In this document: positions 46,314 through 57,170 of the stretch, one piece after another
Layout: each line of letters opens with the position of its first letter
Position numbering within the stretch: position 1 is the stretch's first letter
Origin: Adiantum capillus-veneris
Taxonomy: Eukaryota; Streptophyta; Polypodiopsida; Polypodiales; Pteridaceae
DNA length: 64,000 nt
NCBI GenBank assembly: GCA_014529385.2
Contig: CM043942.1
Span: forward strand, 32,604,969 to 32,668,968
Direction: 5' to 3'
Made by a program: the position numbers and the translations under genes
The notes under the pieces: generated by a model
Seen by the model: only the letters and a program-made list of their open reading frames with translations
Database searches by the model: none
Told to the model about the DNA's origin: nothing

Positions 46314-47570
46314 CTCCATTGCAGTAGGGCCGCACCCTCCTTGTAGAGATGTTGGTTCAAGCTCCCGTTAGGAATGAATTCATACACCAGCAACAGGCGG
46401 TCGCTTGTCGCTTGGCACCAGCCCTTGAGCTGCACTAGATGTCTATGCCGTATGCTTCTAATGATGCTCACCTCTGCAAGGAACTCCCTCTTGCCTTGTG
46501 AGGATTTCTTGCTGATGCACTTCACCGCCACGGGCTCGTTGCTCTGGGGCAGAACTCCTCTGTACAGGGGCCCTAACCCTCCTTCGCCAAGGAGCCGGTC
46601 TTGGCTAAATTGCCTGGTGGCCGTGCTCAGCTCCGTATAGCTAAACTCACGGGGGCCGTGATCCACATCAACATTTGCAAACAGCTCCTGGCGCGTGGCT
46701 GCATCAATGGCGGCGCGTCTCCGTCGTACCCTCCTTATTTGTATGGTTGCTGCGAGCGTTAATGCCAGCATAACAAAGGCCCCAGCAATGCACAGTCCGA
46801 CAAGCAAACCTACGTTCGTCTTGTGATCCCGTGAAACACTAGTCCAGCTTGCGAAGCTCCAGGTGTTGATCTGCGAGCCATTGCCAGTGGCAGCGGAGAA
46901 GCCGACGTAGACATTTGCAGGCAAGTAGCGGGTAAGGTCGATGGAGTGGGAGAGCACGGGCGACCCGGGCTTGGCGGCGGGGGAGGCGGTGCTGCTGGTG
47001 GCGGCGAAGACCTGCAGTCGCTTCTGCGAGGAGGAGTAGTCCACCCACGCGGCGATAGGAGAAGAGGCGAAGAGGGGGAAACTGGCCTGCACAGTGGCGG
47101 TGGAGAGGATGTTTTCGACGTCGAGGCCGACGTGGTTCTCATCGGGGTCGAGGAAGTCGGGGTTCTTGTAGGTGTCGAACTCGACGGCGACGAGCTTGTT
47201 GGCGCTGCCATTGATGGCGGCGTTAAAGAGGTCGAGCCAGGCGCCATCGGAGTTGGCAGGGGGGTCGAGCGGGGCGTCGGCGCCTAGCAGGAGAAAGGCC
47301 ATGCCGTCACCATGGGGGTAACCGGCAGGGGCAGGGTTGGATTGGTTGTACCACAGGCGGAACACGAAGGCGCAGCTGAAGTCGGTGGTGGGCTGGAGGA
47401 GGAGGAGGTCGGCGTTGTAGACGCGACCCGCGAGGTACTTGGCGCCCTCGTATGTGTCGTTCGTGGGTTCGGTGAGCTGCACCCATTGGCTGCTGATGGC
47501 AGGGTTGCCTCGTGAGGATCAGCGATCGGTTCACTGACGTTCCCAGGGGATTGTACTCGAAATTGAGGGC

Positions 47571-48393
47571 GGCACCCCTCGTCGATAAAGCACACGGGGT
47601 GCACTCGAGGGATCAACGGCTCGGGTGCATCCCACCGTTGGATCTCAGATGGCTGGAAAAAAAAAAAGCGCGCCGCCTGCCCCTCTCCCGCCTCGAGCTC
47701 GTGACTCCTTCCAACCCACTCGCAGACCTCAACCATCCCGCCTAATGCGCCTCCATGCAGGTAATTCGCCTTTACGTGTATAAAAACTTGCCCCCTCTAG
47801 GCGCGTCGATCCAACGGCCTAAAGCTCTCCGCCCTGCCGATCACTCTCATCGTCGTCGATCCCTCGAGTGACACCCCGTGTCACTTATAAATGAGGGGCG
47901 GCACCTCGCCTAATTACCACGCACATGAGCGTCGTCAAGTGTGCCACCCAGTATAGTACTCCGTGGCCGAAGCATTGCATCATTTCCATGCTCCTCAACT
48001 CTTGCAGCAAGGCACATGACTCTGAGTCGTTTGGGTTTGCTAGGTTGCTTTGGTACCCCCAAGAGGAGAAGATCAAAGAATCTAACCACACCATGTGATG
48101 TTTCATAAGTGCAAAGAAAGGTTATTGTTTTGGAAAAGGGGGTGGGAAGGGGTTTTGGTTGGGGGGGGGGGGGGGGGGGGGGGGGCGGCGGGAGGGGGCT
48201 CAAAGTGCACCTCAAAGAGATTGCACCTTTTTGAACATCCTTGTCTTTCCTTCTTTTTGTTTGAGTGAAAAACTCTACAAACACATACATTTTCATCATC
48301 TCCAAGTTTTTGGCTTTAAAAAAAAACTAGAGTGCTTCGTTAGCTATGTTCCATCGAATTGAGATTGAACAAAATATTGGAAACTGTGTGTGT

Positions 48394-48431
<38 letters not shown>

Positions 48432-48736
48432 AGAGAGATTTCATGAAAGAGTGTTAGATTTTTTTACCTAAGAGTGTTTGGGATACGGATCGTCGTGGTT
48501 CAGTGGTGTACCTCCACAGAAATTGGTTACTGATCGAAATGCTTCAGAGGGGTACCTCACAAAAAACCACAAGGAGTGTTAAGAGTTTTGTCAAGCTCAA
48601 TGTTCATGATCATACAAGATGTTAATGTTATTGTTTGTTGTTCTATTTTTATGTTTCCAAAAAAAAGAAAACATGCAAGTCTCCTTCCATGGGGGAGTTT
48701 GCACAATCTTCCCCAATTTTTATAATACGAGGGAAC
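47571..48736. other. Upstream region of the receptor kinase; poly-G and GA tracts
   Basis: No gene supported. A12 run at 47657-47668, G25 run at 48161-48185, (GA)n at 48399-48437. A signal-peptide exon of the receptor kinase would be expected near 47600-47900 but was not found. Confidence 0.4.
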
Positions 48737-48928
48737 TGAAGGACTACGAGCGGAAGTGCAACGCGAGAGAGAGTGCGAGAAGAAGAGCACGACGATGTGG
48801 TAAACTCGCTCTACTGTAATGTGTAGAGCATAGTGAGTTCTTATTAGGTTTTTACAAAAGAATATCTGTACATACCTGGCGGCCCGCCCACTTACCTAGG
48901 CGACCACATTGGGCTTTATACCCCAACA
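48737..48928 (-). repeat. 3' LTR of element B
   Basis: 192 bp, same ends as the LTRs of element A; it is followed on the upper side by the same polypurine tract (48929-48939). Confidence 0.93.
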
Positions 48929-49017
48929 ACCTCCCACTTAAAGTCCAATGTGGTACTTTAAGTGTGAGAGAAGCTACTATACAAGCTAATATACAAGAGA
49001 TGTAGAGAAGTGATGTA

Positions 49018-49139
49018 CTACCCTACACCTAACTGCTTGCGAAAATGCGCAAAGCTCTCTGAGGGAAGTCCTTTTGTAAGTAGATCAGCAAGATTTTCTG
49101 TGGTGTGAACTTTGACAAGCTGAAGTTGCTTATCCTCGA
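49018..49139 (-). pseudogene. Copia pol C-terminal end, element B (split)
   Basis: Reads MLEDKQLQLVKVHTTENLAD then LLTKGLPSESFAHFRKQLGVG and stop at 49018-49020. It is the end of RNase H, separated from the rest (54302 onward) by element G. Confidence 0.88.
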
Positions 49140-49144
49140 GCATT

Positions 49145-49406
49145 TGTAGACATGTAGTAGTGTTAGTGTGTATACGCGCTTCACCAGGGGCACTTTTCTC
49201 CCACTGGGTTTTTCCCCCCGGACATCCGGTGTGAAAGGACACCTTATCTCTTAGGGTTTCATATAAGCTTTGTAGCTCTGAGTTTGTATACTCTATTATA
49301 CTACTACAGAGATCTCGTACGCAAGCTCTGTGTCTTCTCCTTCTCCATCTTCTTCCTACTCTGAGTTGCTGTCTTCCTTCTGTTTCCCGTTTCATTATCT
49401 TCAACA
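49145..49406 (+). repeat. 5' LTR of element G
   Basis: 262 bp, TGTAGACATGTAGTAG ... CTTCAACA. A TATA-like CATATAAG lies at about 49259. Confidence 0.96.
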
Positions 49407-49408
49407 AT

Positions 49409-49420
49409 TGGTATCAGAGC
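49409..49420 (+). other. Primer binding site, element G
   Basis: Perfect TGGTATCAGAGC two bases after the 5' LTR. Confidence 0.95.
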
Positions 49421-49805
49421 GAGGTGATTTCCAGAGCCTCTACTTGCGTTTTCGCGTCCGCGCGCGCAATCGCAGTTTTCAGGCAGTTTTCGGAAAATTT
49501 GCTCGTTGGAGCATCCTCGACGTTCCGAGAGTATTCTGAGTAGGTGACCTGGGGTTCTACCCCCCTTTCGAAGCTGTTCGAGCCCTCAGAATTTTGTTCT
49601 GAGCAGCGTAGCAGAAGTTACTTTTCGGAGGCGTTTAGATCAAGAGGGTGTTCTTTTTGACAGATTTTCTTGAGGTAAACAGTTCTTTTGGGAAGCAGCT
49701 TGTCTTAGCTTTGTGCTGAGATTTTGTGTAGAGTTTTGCTTGCATTGGAGAGGAGATTTGTGAATCTCTTGGAGGTTCTTTTGCTCTCTTGTGTGCATCC
49801 ACATT
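49421..49805 (+). other. Leader of element G
   Basis: 385 bp, non-coding, between the primer site and gag start. Confidence 0.8.
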
Positions 49806-52800
49806 ATGGCTCAATCTACGGAGAAAGAGATTTTTGGTGCGTTTACATCCGAAGACAAATTGGATGGTACCAACTATTCTCTTTGGTCTTTTATGGCCAA
49901 AAATGTTTTGGTTGGTAAAGGATTGTGGGATTATGTATCTGGAGATGAAGTTCGTCCAGGTAGCATTGCACCTGCCACGCCTGGTCGTGGTGCAGCTGTT
50001 GGTGCAGGACCCTCACAAGTCACTCCAGAGCAAAAGAGATGGGATACTAAAGATGCACAAGCTATGGCCGTGATTGCCTTAACCATAAAGAGGAAAATCA
50101 CACCACATATCAGATCTTGCAGAACTTCTGAGGATGCTTGGAACACTCTGCAAGCTATGTTTGGAGGAAGAAACGCTACCAGAATAGAGTTTTTGAAGAA
50201 ACAACTTGACAAAATACAGATGGACGAAGGTGACGATATTGTCGAGCATCTTACGAAAATTAGGGATCTTAAAGAGCAATTGCTTAGCATTGATGAAGTG
50301 ATTCCAGAGAAGGACTTGGTTTCCAAAACACTCAATTCACTACCACCATCTTATTTGACTTTTCAGACTTCTTTGACTCTGTCTTTGCGAGCTAATCCTG
50401 AGCCTCTTCATTTTGAAGAGTTAGTGGCTTTGCTATTGCAGGAGGATCAATCACGTAAGAACAAGTCTTTACAGGTGGATGGTATGGATCATGCTCTTGT
50501 TGTACAGAACAAAAACAAGGGTAAAGAGAGTGCTCATTACTCCAAGTCTAGTGTAGGACAATCTTCAGAGAAGTCTAAAGGTGATTCCGACAAGTCCAAG
50601 AAGAAAGGTAAATGTCACTACTGCAAGAAACCTGGTCACTACATTAGTGAGTGTAAAAAGCGAATTGCTAAAGAAAAGAAGAAAGAGTCAAGTTTGGTTG
50701 TTTCAGCTTCTGGTGATTCTTCTACAGCTAAAGAAGAGTCTGCAAACTTTGTGCAGGATTCTTATGCTTTCGTAGTATGTTCAGATTTTTCTGCTTACAG
50801 TGTTGACAAGACACAAATGATTTGGAACTTTGATAGTGGTGCATCCAGGCATATTACTTCAAGGAAGGATTTGTTTTGTTCATTGGATACAGCTCCAGCA
50901 GGAAAGAAGGTGACATGTGCAAATAATGCTTCTTATCCAATCAAAGGCATTGGTAAGATTTTGATTACCATTTCAGATGGTTCAGATTTATGCTTGCCAG
51001 ATGTCTTATATGTTCCAGGGATCAAGAAGAATTTGTTGTCTGTATCCTCTCTTGCAAAAAATGGTCTTCGGGTCATTTTTGAGGATGACAGATGTGTTGT
51101 ACGAGATCGAGAGAATGGTTATTCTCTTATCACTACAGGTACGCTGGAAAATGGACTATTTGTGCTAGATCGTTATGAAAAGCATATTCAGGTATGTATT
51201 GCAGAAACAAAGACTCAGGCCATGCAGGATGCTGAGTTGTGGCATGCTAGATTTGGGCATGTTAGTTATGGCAGTTTGATGACTTTACAACGTCATAATA
51301 TGGTGCATGATTTGTCTTTATTGGAGATGCCACCAAGACATGTATGTGAAGGTTGCGTTCTTGGAAAGATGCACAGATTTGCATTTTCGCAGGATGGTTC
51401 AGTTAGAGCGACACGAAAGTTGCAGCTTGTACACAGTGATGTATGTGGTCCTATGAGGACGCCATCTTTGGGAAACAGCCTTTATTTTGTGACCTTCATT
51501 GATGACTTTTTCAGGTTTTGTTGGGTGTATCCACTCAAAGCAAAGTCAGACGTGTTTGCAGTTTTTCAACATTATGTCGCCATGGTTGAAAATGAAACAG
51601 GTTGCAAAGTACAGACTCTTCGTACCGATCGAGGAGGTGAATACATGTCAGGTGCATTTAAGGAATTTTTGGGAAAGAAAGGCATTAAACACCAATGCAC
51701 TATGCCATACACACCACAACAGAATGGTGTTGCAGAAAGGAAGAACAGGTCTTTAATGGAGACGGCTAGATGTATGCTCAAGGCTAAGAGTTTGCCTCAT
51801 AAGCTATGGATGGAGGTAGTTGCTTGTGCAGCACATGTTTTGAGCAGGTGTCCTACTCGTGCCTTGAAGACCATTACTCCATATGAAGCTTGGTATGACA
51901 GAAAACCTTCAGTCAGTTATCTTCGTGTTTTTGGTTGTCTTGCTTATGCTCACATCCCTCAGCAGTTACGTGGGAAGCTTGATGATAAGGCAATCAAATG
52001 TATATTTGTGGGGTACAGTAGTGGAAGTAAAGGTTATAGACTTTACAATCCTGCTACAAACAAGATTTTTGAAAGTCGTGATGTAATTTTTGCAGAAACT
52101 ACTGCTCAACCTATTGTTGCTTTTGATGTACCGCATATGCAGACACATGATGTATTTGAAGGTTTGCTTCCTTCTTTTGTGGAGAATCAAGAATCACAAC
52201 AGGTTGATAATCTTGATCAATCTTTTGATCAGCATGTGACACCTCATGATGTAGAGGAAATTGTGCGTGAAGAGCAAGAAGTTCTCAGGGAAGAAAGAAC
52301 CTTGCCTAAATGGGTTCAGAAAACTTTGCAGGATAGCAAGTTGGATGCACCGTTGCCACGAAAAACACGTGCTGGTAGTACTTTTGGTAGAGAGCAAGTA
52401 GATTTGGCTTGCTTTAGCACTCTTTGTGATGCAGATGAGCCTGATTCATTTGAACAAGCTTTAGAGTGTGTTCAGTGGAAAGATGCTATGCAGTAAGAAA
52501 TTGATTCTATTCATAAGAATCATACATGGGATCTAGTGGACTTGCCTACAGGTAAAAAGCCTATTGGTACAAAGTGGGTTTTTAAGGTAAAAAGGAAACA
52601 AGATGGTATTGTTGACAGGTACAAAGCAAGGCTTGTGGCAAAAGGCTATGCGCAACAGAAAGGCATAGATTATGATGAAACCTTTGCTCCTACTTCTCGT
52701 GCGTCCACAGTTAGATCACTAGTTGCAATTGCTGCTCAACATGGTTGGAAAGTGCATCAGTTGGATATCAAAACTGCTTTTTTGAATGGTGATTTGCAGG

Positions 52801-53978
52801 AAGAAGTTTATGTAAGTCAACCAAGTGGTTTTGTTGTAAAAGGTCAAGAGCAAAAGGTATGTAGATTGCGTAAAGCTTTGTATGGTCTCAAACAGGCTCC
52901 AAGAGCATGGTATGAGAAGATACATACTTATTTGATTGGCCAGGGATCTCAGAATAGTCCAACAGAAAGTACTTTGTATGTCAAAAACAGAGATAGAGTT
53001 CTCATTATGCTAACACTTTATGTGGATGATATGCTTCTTACAGGTAATACTGCAGATGAAATTGAAGCGTTTAAAGATGATTTGAGAAAAACCTTTGAGA
53101 TGTCTGATCTTGGTTTGCTACATTATTACTTGGGTATTCAGTTTGTGCAATCAGAGGATGGCATATACATGTTGCAGGCAAAATATTTGCATAAAATTTT
53201 GGACAAGTTTGGTATGCAAAATTGTAAACCAATCTCTACACCTGTAGAAACTGGATCAAAGTTGAGCATGCATGATGCTGGAGAACCTTTTGATGTACAT
53301 ACTTATGCAGCAGCTGTTGGTTGCTTGATATATTTGGTAAGAAACACTCGTCCAGACATTCAATTTGGGGTTTCACAAGCAAGCAGATTTATGCACAGCC
53401 CAGGTATGCATCATTGGCAGGCTGTGAAGCGCATACTTCGTTACCTTTCAGGTACCCCTAATCTTGCCATGTTCTTTCCAAGGGGGGATATGTATGGAAA
53501 GCACAGTTCTATGCAGCTTCTTGGTTATAGCGATTCAGATTGGGCTGGTGATTTTGACACACGACATTCCACAAGTGGCAATTGTTTTTTCTTGGGAAAT
53601 ACATGTATATCTTGGCTCAGCAAGAAGCAACCCACAGTGGCTACATCAACTTGTGAAGCTGAGTACAGGGCAGATTTCACGGCAACAATTGATTGTGTAT
53701 GGATACGCAGGTTATTGGCAGATCTTTGTGAGTGTCAACAGGCACCCACTACCATTTTCACTGACAGTCAGAGTGCTATGGCAGTTGCAAGGAATCCAGT
53801 ATTTCATGCAAGAACAAAGCACATAGAGGTTCACTACCACTATGTAAGGGAAAGGCTACATGCAGGGGAGATCACACTAACTTACTGTCCTACACAGGAT
53901 AACATTGCAGATCTATTTATGAAGGCGTTATCACGAGAAAAGTTTGAAGCTTTCCGAAAAGCTTTGGGCTTACTCTAA
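49806..53978 (+). pseudogene. Copia element G gag-pol, one in-frame stop
   Basis: ATG 49806 (MAQSTEKEIFGAFTSEDKLD) was chosen because it opens a typical Copia gag; an earlier in-frame ATG at 49791 adds only five residues. About 1390 codons. Gag 1-260; knuckle CHYCKKPGHYISEC (about 269-283); protease FDSGASRHIT (about 340); integrase zinc motif HARFGHVSYG ... CEGCVLGK (about 479-525), core with HSDVCGP, TFIDDFFRFCWVY, RTDRGGEY and TPQQNGVAERKNR; TAA at 52494-52496 (codon 897) after DAMQ; RT resumes with IDSIHKNHTWDLV, YVDDMLL (about 1075); RNase H with RHSTSGNCFFLG and CEAEYRA (about 1285); ends FEAFRKALGLL. All other catalytic residues are present. The stop most simply comes from a Glu codon (GAA to TAA). 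Confidence 0.95.
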
Positions 53979-54020
53979 TACACATGATGATCTGCTACCT
54001 TGTACGGATTCACACTATCT

Positions 54021-54034
54021 CTACAGGGGGGATT
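54021..54034 (+). other. Polypurine tract, element G
   Basis: CTACAGGGGGGATT directly before the 3' LTR. Confidence 0.88.
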
Positions 54035-54296
54035 TGTAGACATGTAGTAGTGTTAGTGTGTATACGCGCTTCACCAGGGGCACTTTTCTCCCACTGGGTT
54101 TTTCCCCCTGGACATCCGGTGTGAAAGGACACCTTATCTCTTAGGGTTTCATATAAGCTTTGTAGCTCTGAGTTTGTATACTCTATTATACTACTACAGA
54201 GATCTCGTACGCAAGCTCTGTGTCTTCTCCTTCTCCATCTTCTTCCTACTCTGAGTTGCTGTCTTCCTTCTATTTCCTGTTTCATCATCTTCAACA
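54035..54296 (+). repeat. 3' LTR of element G
   Basis: 262 bp; four differences from the 5' LTR, one in the CCCCC/TGG segment and three near the 3' end. Confidence 0.96.
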
Positions 54297-54301
54297 GCAT
54301 T

Positions 54302-57170
54302 TCCCTGATGAAATGATACTTCACATCCACATGCTTTGTCTTTGAGTGATAAATTGGATTGCGAGCCAATTGTATAGCACTTTGACTATCACAATATAAC
54401 ACAAACATCTCTTCTTTGATTCCCAAATCTGTTACTAGTCGATTAAGCCAAATTGATTCTTTGCATGTCTTTGATGCTGCAACATATTCAGCCTCTGTAG
54501 TAGACTGAGTAACACAATCTTGTAATCTAGAACGCCATGATACTGCTCCACCAGCCAATGTAAAGACATACCCTGACGTAGACCTTCGGTTGTCTAAGTC
54601 ACCTGCATAATCTGAGTCTGTAAAACCCTTTACACTTAGCTCGTGACTCCCATAGCATATGCGCATACTCTTTGTAGCTTTCAGGTATCTCAATATTCCT
54701 TTCACTGCCTCCCAATGTTTCTTGCCTGGGTTTGACATGTATCGACTTACTACTCCCGCTGCAAATGCAATGTCTGGGCGAGTAGCAATCATTGCATACA
54801 TCAAACTACCCACTGCAGACCCATATGTAATCTTATCCATTTCAGCCTGTTCTTCCTCAGACACAGGACAATCTTGTTTGCTAAGTTTCACATATGGTGG
54901 CAATGGAACACTCCTTTCCCTTTTCCATATTGAAACGTTGCAAGACCTTGTCAATATACTCTGTTTGAGATAACCAAATCACTTCTTTGATCTGTCTCTC
55001 TCAATGCGCATACCAAGTATATGACTTGCCTCACCCATGTCTTTCATGTCAAACGATTTTGCCATCTTTGACTTCAAAGCTGAAATTTCTTCCAAGTGCT
55101 TGCCAGCAATCAACATGTCATCCACACACAAAATAAGGATCAGCCAACTGCCATCCTTAGCCTTCTTTGTATATAGACAGTGATCGAACTCACTACGTTT
55201 TTAGCCTTGAGAAAGCATAAACTTGTGGAACTTATGGTACCATGCCCTCGGTGATTGTTTTAAGCCATAAAGACTCTTTAACAACTGGCATACCAAATCT
55301 TCCTTGACTTTCTCAACAAATCCTTCTGGCTGCTGCATGTAAATTTCCACATCTAAATCACCATGCAAGAACGTTGTCTTGACATCCATTTGGTGCAACA
55401 CCAAATCTAATATGGCAACCAATGCAAGAAAGCATCTCAATGTAGTCATTTTGACCACCGGAGAGAAGACTTCATCAAAGTCAATTCCTTGTTCTTTCTT
55501 AAAGCCCTTGGCAACAAGCCTTGCTTTGTACTTTGGCTGACTATCATGAACGGTGATCTTATTCTTGTAAACCCATTTACAAGGTAGAGCCTTTTTGCCC
55601 TTTGGTAATTTAACTAGCTTCCATGTCTCGGTTTTATGCAGAGCTGTCATCTCTGACTGCATGGCCAATTGCCAATTCCCGGAGTCCTTCATTTGCACTG
55701 CTTCCTTGTAACATGAAGGCTCATTGCAATCAGTCAACATGACATAGTTCATAGATGGAACAAACCTATCAAGAGGTCGCGTGACACGTCCAGATCTACG
55801 CACAATAGGTGGCTCAAGCTCAGCCACAACCTGTGGTTCCACTCTATCCTATCCTTTCTCCTCTTGAGCCCTGACATTTTGTCTTGCACGTGCAGGTCCA
55901 TCTTCTTGGAAGACAACTCTTCTAATCTCCTCAACCCTCTCTGGTTTAGAATGATATTTGGCTTCATTAAAGTGAACATCATTGCTGCAGATAACCTTTC
56001 TGGATTCGGGATCCCAAAGTCTGTACCCCATCTCACCAGAATTACCATAGCCTAGAAAGATGCACTTTCTACTCTTTGGCTCAAGTTTGTTCCTAAATTC
56101 CGTTGCAACGTGAGTATATGCCTCACAACCAAAGACTCTGAGATGCTTGTATGAGGGCATTTTTCCTGACCATACCATCTCTAGCACTGAGTCCTTCTGC
56201 AAAACCTTGCTAGGAGATCTATTTACAAGATGAACAGCTATTGATAGAGCTTCAGCCCAAAACCCATTTGGCAGTTGTGCATTAGACAACATACTTCTGA
56301 CCTTATCTTGTATGGTCCTATTCATCCTCTCAGCAACACCATTTTGAGGAGGATTATAAGGAGCAGTAAGTTCATGTTTTATACCTTTTGACTCACAAAA
56401 GTCGTGAAAGGCCTTTGAAACATACTCTCCACCATTGTCAATGCGTAAGCATTTAAGCTTCTTGCCACTCTGATTCTCCACAAGTGTCACAAACGTTTTG
56501 AAAACACTAAACGCTTCATCCTTGTGCTTGAGAAAGTAAACCCATACTTTCATTGAGTAATCATCTATAAATGTCATAAAGTAAGAAGCTCCCCCTAGAG
56601 ATAGGTTAGGCATGGGTCCACACAAATCACTATGAACAAGTGCCAATTGTGTATCTCTTCTACTGCTTCTATGCTGATGTGGCTGCTGTGTTTGCTTACC
56701 ATACAAACAATGTTCACAGAATTCAAAATCATTAAATGACAAGCCAGGAAAATAACCAGAACGAGATAAGATTTCCATTCCCTTCTTGGACATATGTCCT
56801 AACCGGCTATGCCACAAAGAAACGTTCGGCTGCTCGGTTACATTGATTACATTTTTAGATACATTTGATACATAAATCATGTAAAGTCCTCCAGAATTTA
56901 CTCCATGTGCTACTGTCATAGAACCCTTGGATATCTTCCACATGTTCTGTTCAAAATGGTGACGTAGCCAGCATCATCAAGTAAACATGTGCTGATCAAG
57001 CTCTTTGTAATTGCGGGAACATGTCTCACACTCTTCAGCGTGAAAGAAGAGCCATTCTAAACTTCAATTGAACATCTCCAACACCTAAGATCTCACATGT
57101 CTGCCCATTTCCGAGCCGAAAATGATCTTTAGTGGTCACATAAGAAGTAAACCACTCCTTGTTTGGAGAG
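54302..57170 (-). pseudogene. Copia pol, main part, element B
   Basis: On the minus strand: the end of the protease region (LGNG-like, about 57100), integrase with HSRLGHMSKKGMEIL, CEHCLYGK, HSDLCGPM, RIDNGGEYVSKAF (catalytic Asp kept, unlike A) and PYNPPQNGVAERMNR, RT from [12 protein letters not shown] to CVDDMLIAG, and RNase H with TSGYVFTLAGGAVSW and STTEAEYVAASK. Stops: TAG near 55846 where A has Gln, and TAA at 55201 where A has Tyr. A 1-base and a 5-base deletion near 54980 and 54915 together restore frame. It is cut by G at 54301. Confidence 0.92.

Larger units (their letters stand above)
42503..47570 (-). pseudogene. L-type lectin receptor kinase, interrupted
   Basis: Exon 1 (about 47570-46308): legume-lectin domain with GDGMAFLLLG and the metal-site region VAVEFDTYKNPDFLDPDENH; transmembrane segment VGLLVGLCIAGAFVMLAL (about 46800) followed by basic RRVRRRR; kinase start with GEGGLGPLYRG, VAVK and LVYEFIPNGSLNQHLY. 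Exon 2 (44892-44676): YEILCGLGAG, HRDIKTSN, DFGLAR, and one frame over GTWGYMAPECY. After an inserted element the kinase resumes (43003-42503) with STESDVYSFGSVLLEVVCG and the C-terminus. Such receptors sit in the plasma membrane and signal through the kinase. Breaks: an N-terminal frameshift near 47515 with no signal peptide found, a one-base frameshift before GTWGYMAPE, the 1.67-kb insertion, and an in-frame ~30-residue extra stretch near 42850-42760. Pseudogene or very recently lost gene. Confidence 0.9.
49145..54296 (+). mobile_element. Near-intact Copia element G
   Basis: A 5152-bp element with two 262-bp LTRs that differ by four transitions, and GCATT target duplications (49140-49144 and 54297-54301). 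Perfect primer site, polypurine tract and one gag-pol frame interrupted by a single stop. It is inserted in element B in the opposite orientation. By LTR identity it is the youngest insertion here. Confidence 0.97.
48737..57170 (-). mobile_element. Truncated Copia element B (A family), split by element G
   Basis: 3' LTR at 48737-48928 (192 bp, as in A), polypurine tract, then pol that aligns with element A up to 57170, where it stops inside the gag/protease junction (CCACTCCTTGTTTGGAGA). The 5' LTR, leader and most of gag are gone. Element G is inserted at GCATT near the pol C-terminus. Removing G restores pol order. Confidence 0.93.

Noticed and set aside
46810-47287. Pro/Ser-rich and Gly/Glu-rich frames over the lectin exon
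   Set aside because: Shadow frames of a GC-rich coding exon; the lectin frame has the family motifs.
52494-52496. Programmed readthrough of the TAA in element G
   Set aside because: The context CAG-TAA-GAA lacks a known readthrough signal, and related Copia elements have a single frame with Glu here; a point mutation is simpler.
54010-54954. A 314-codon frame joining RNase H to a basic C-terminal tail
   Set aside because: The tail is element G LTR read antisense at the insertion junction, not a real fusion protein; the similar frame at 49018-49407 has the same cause.
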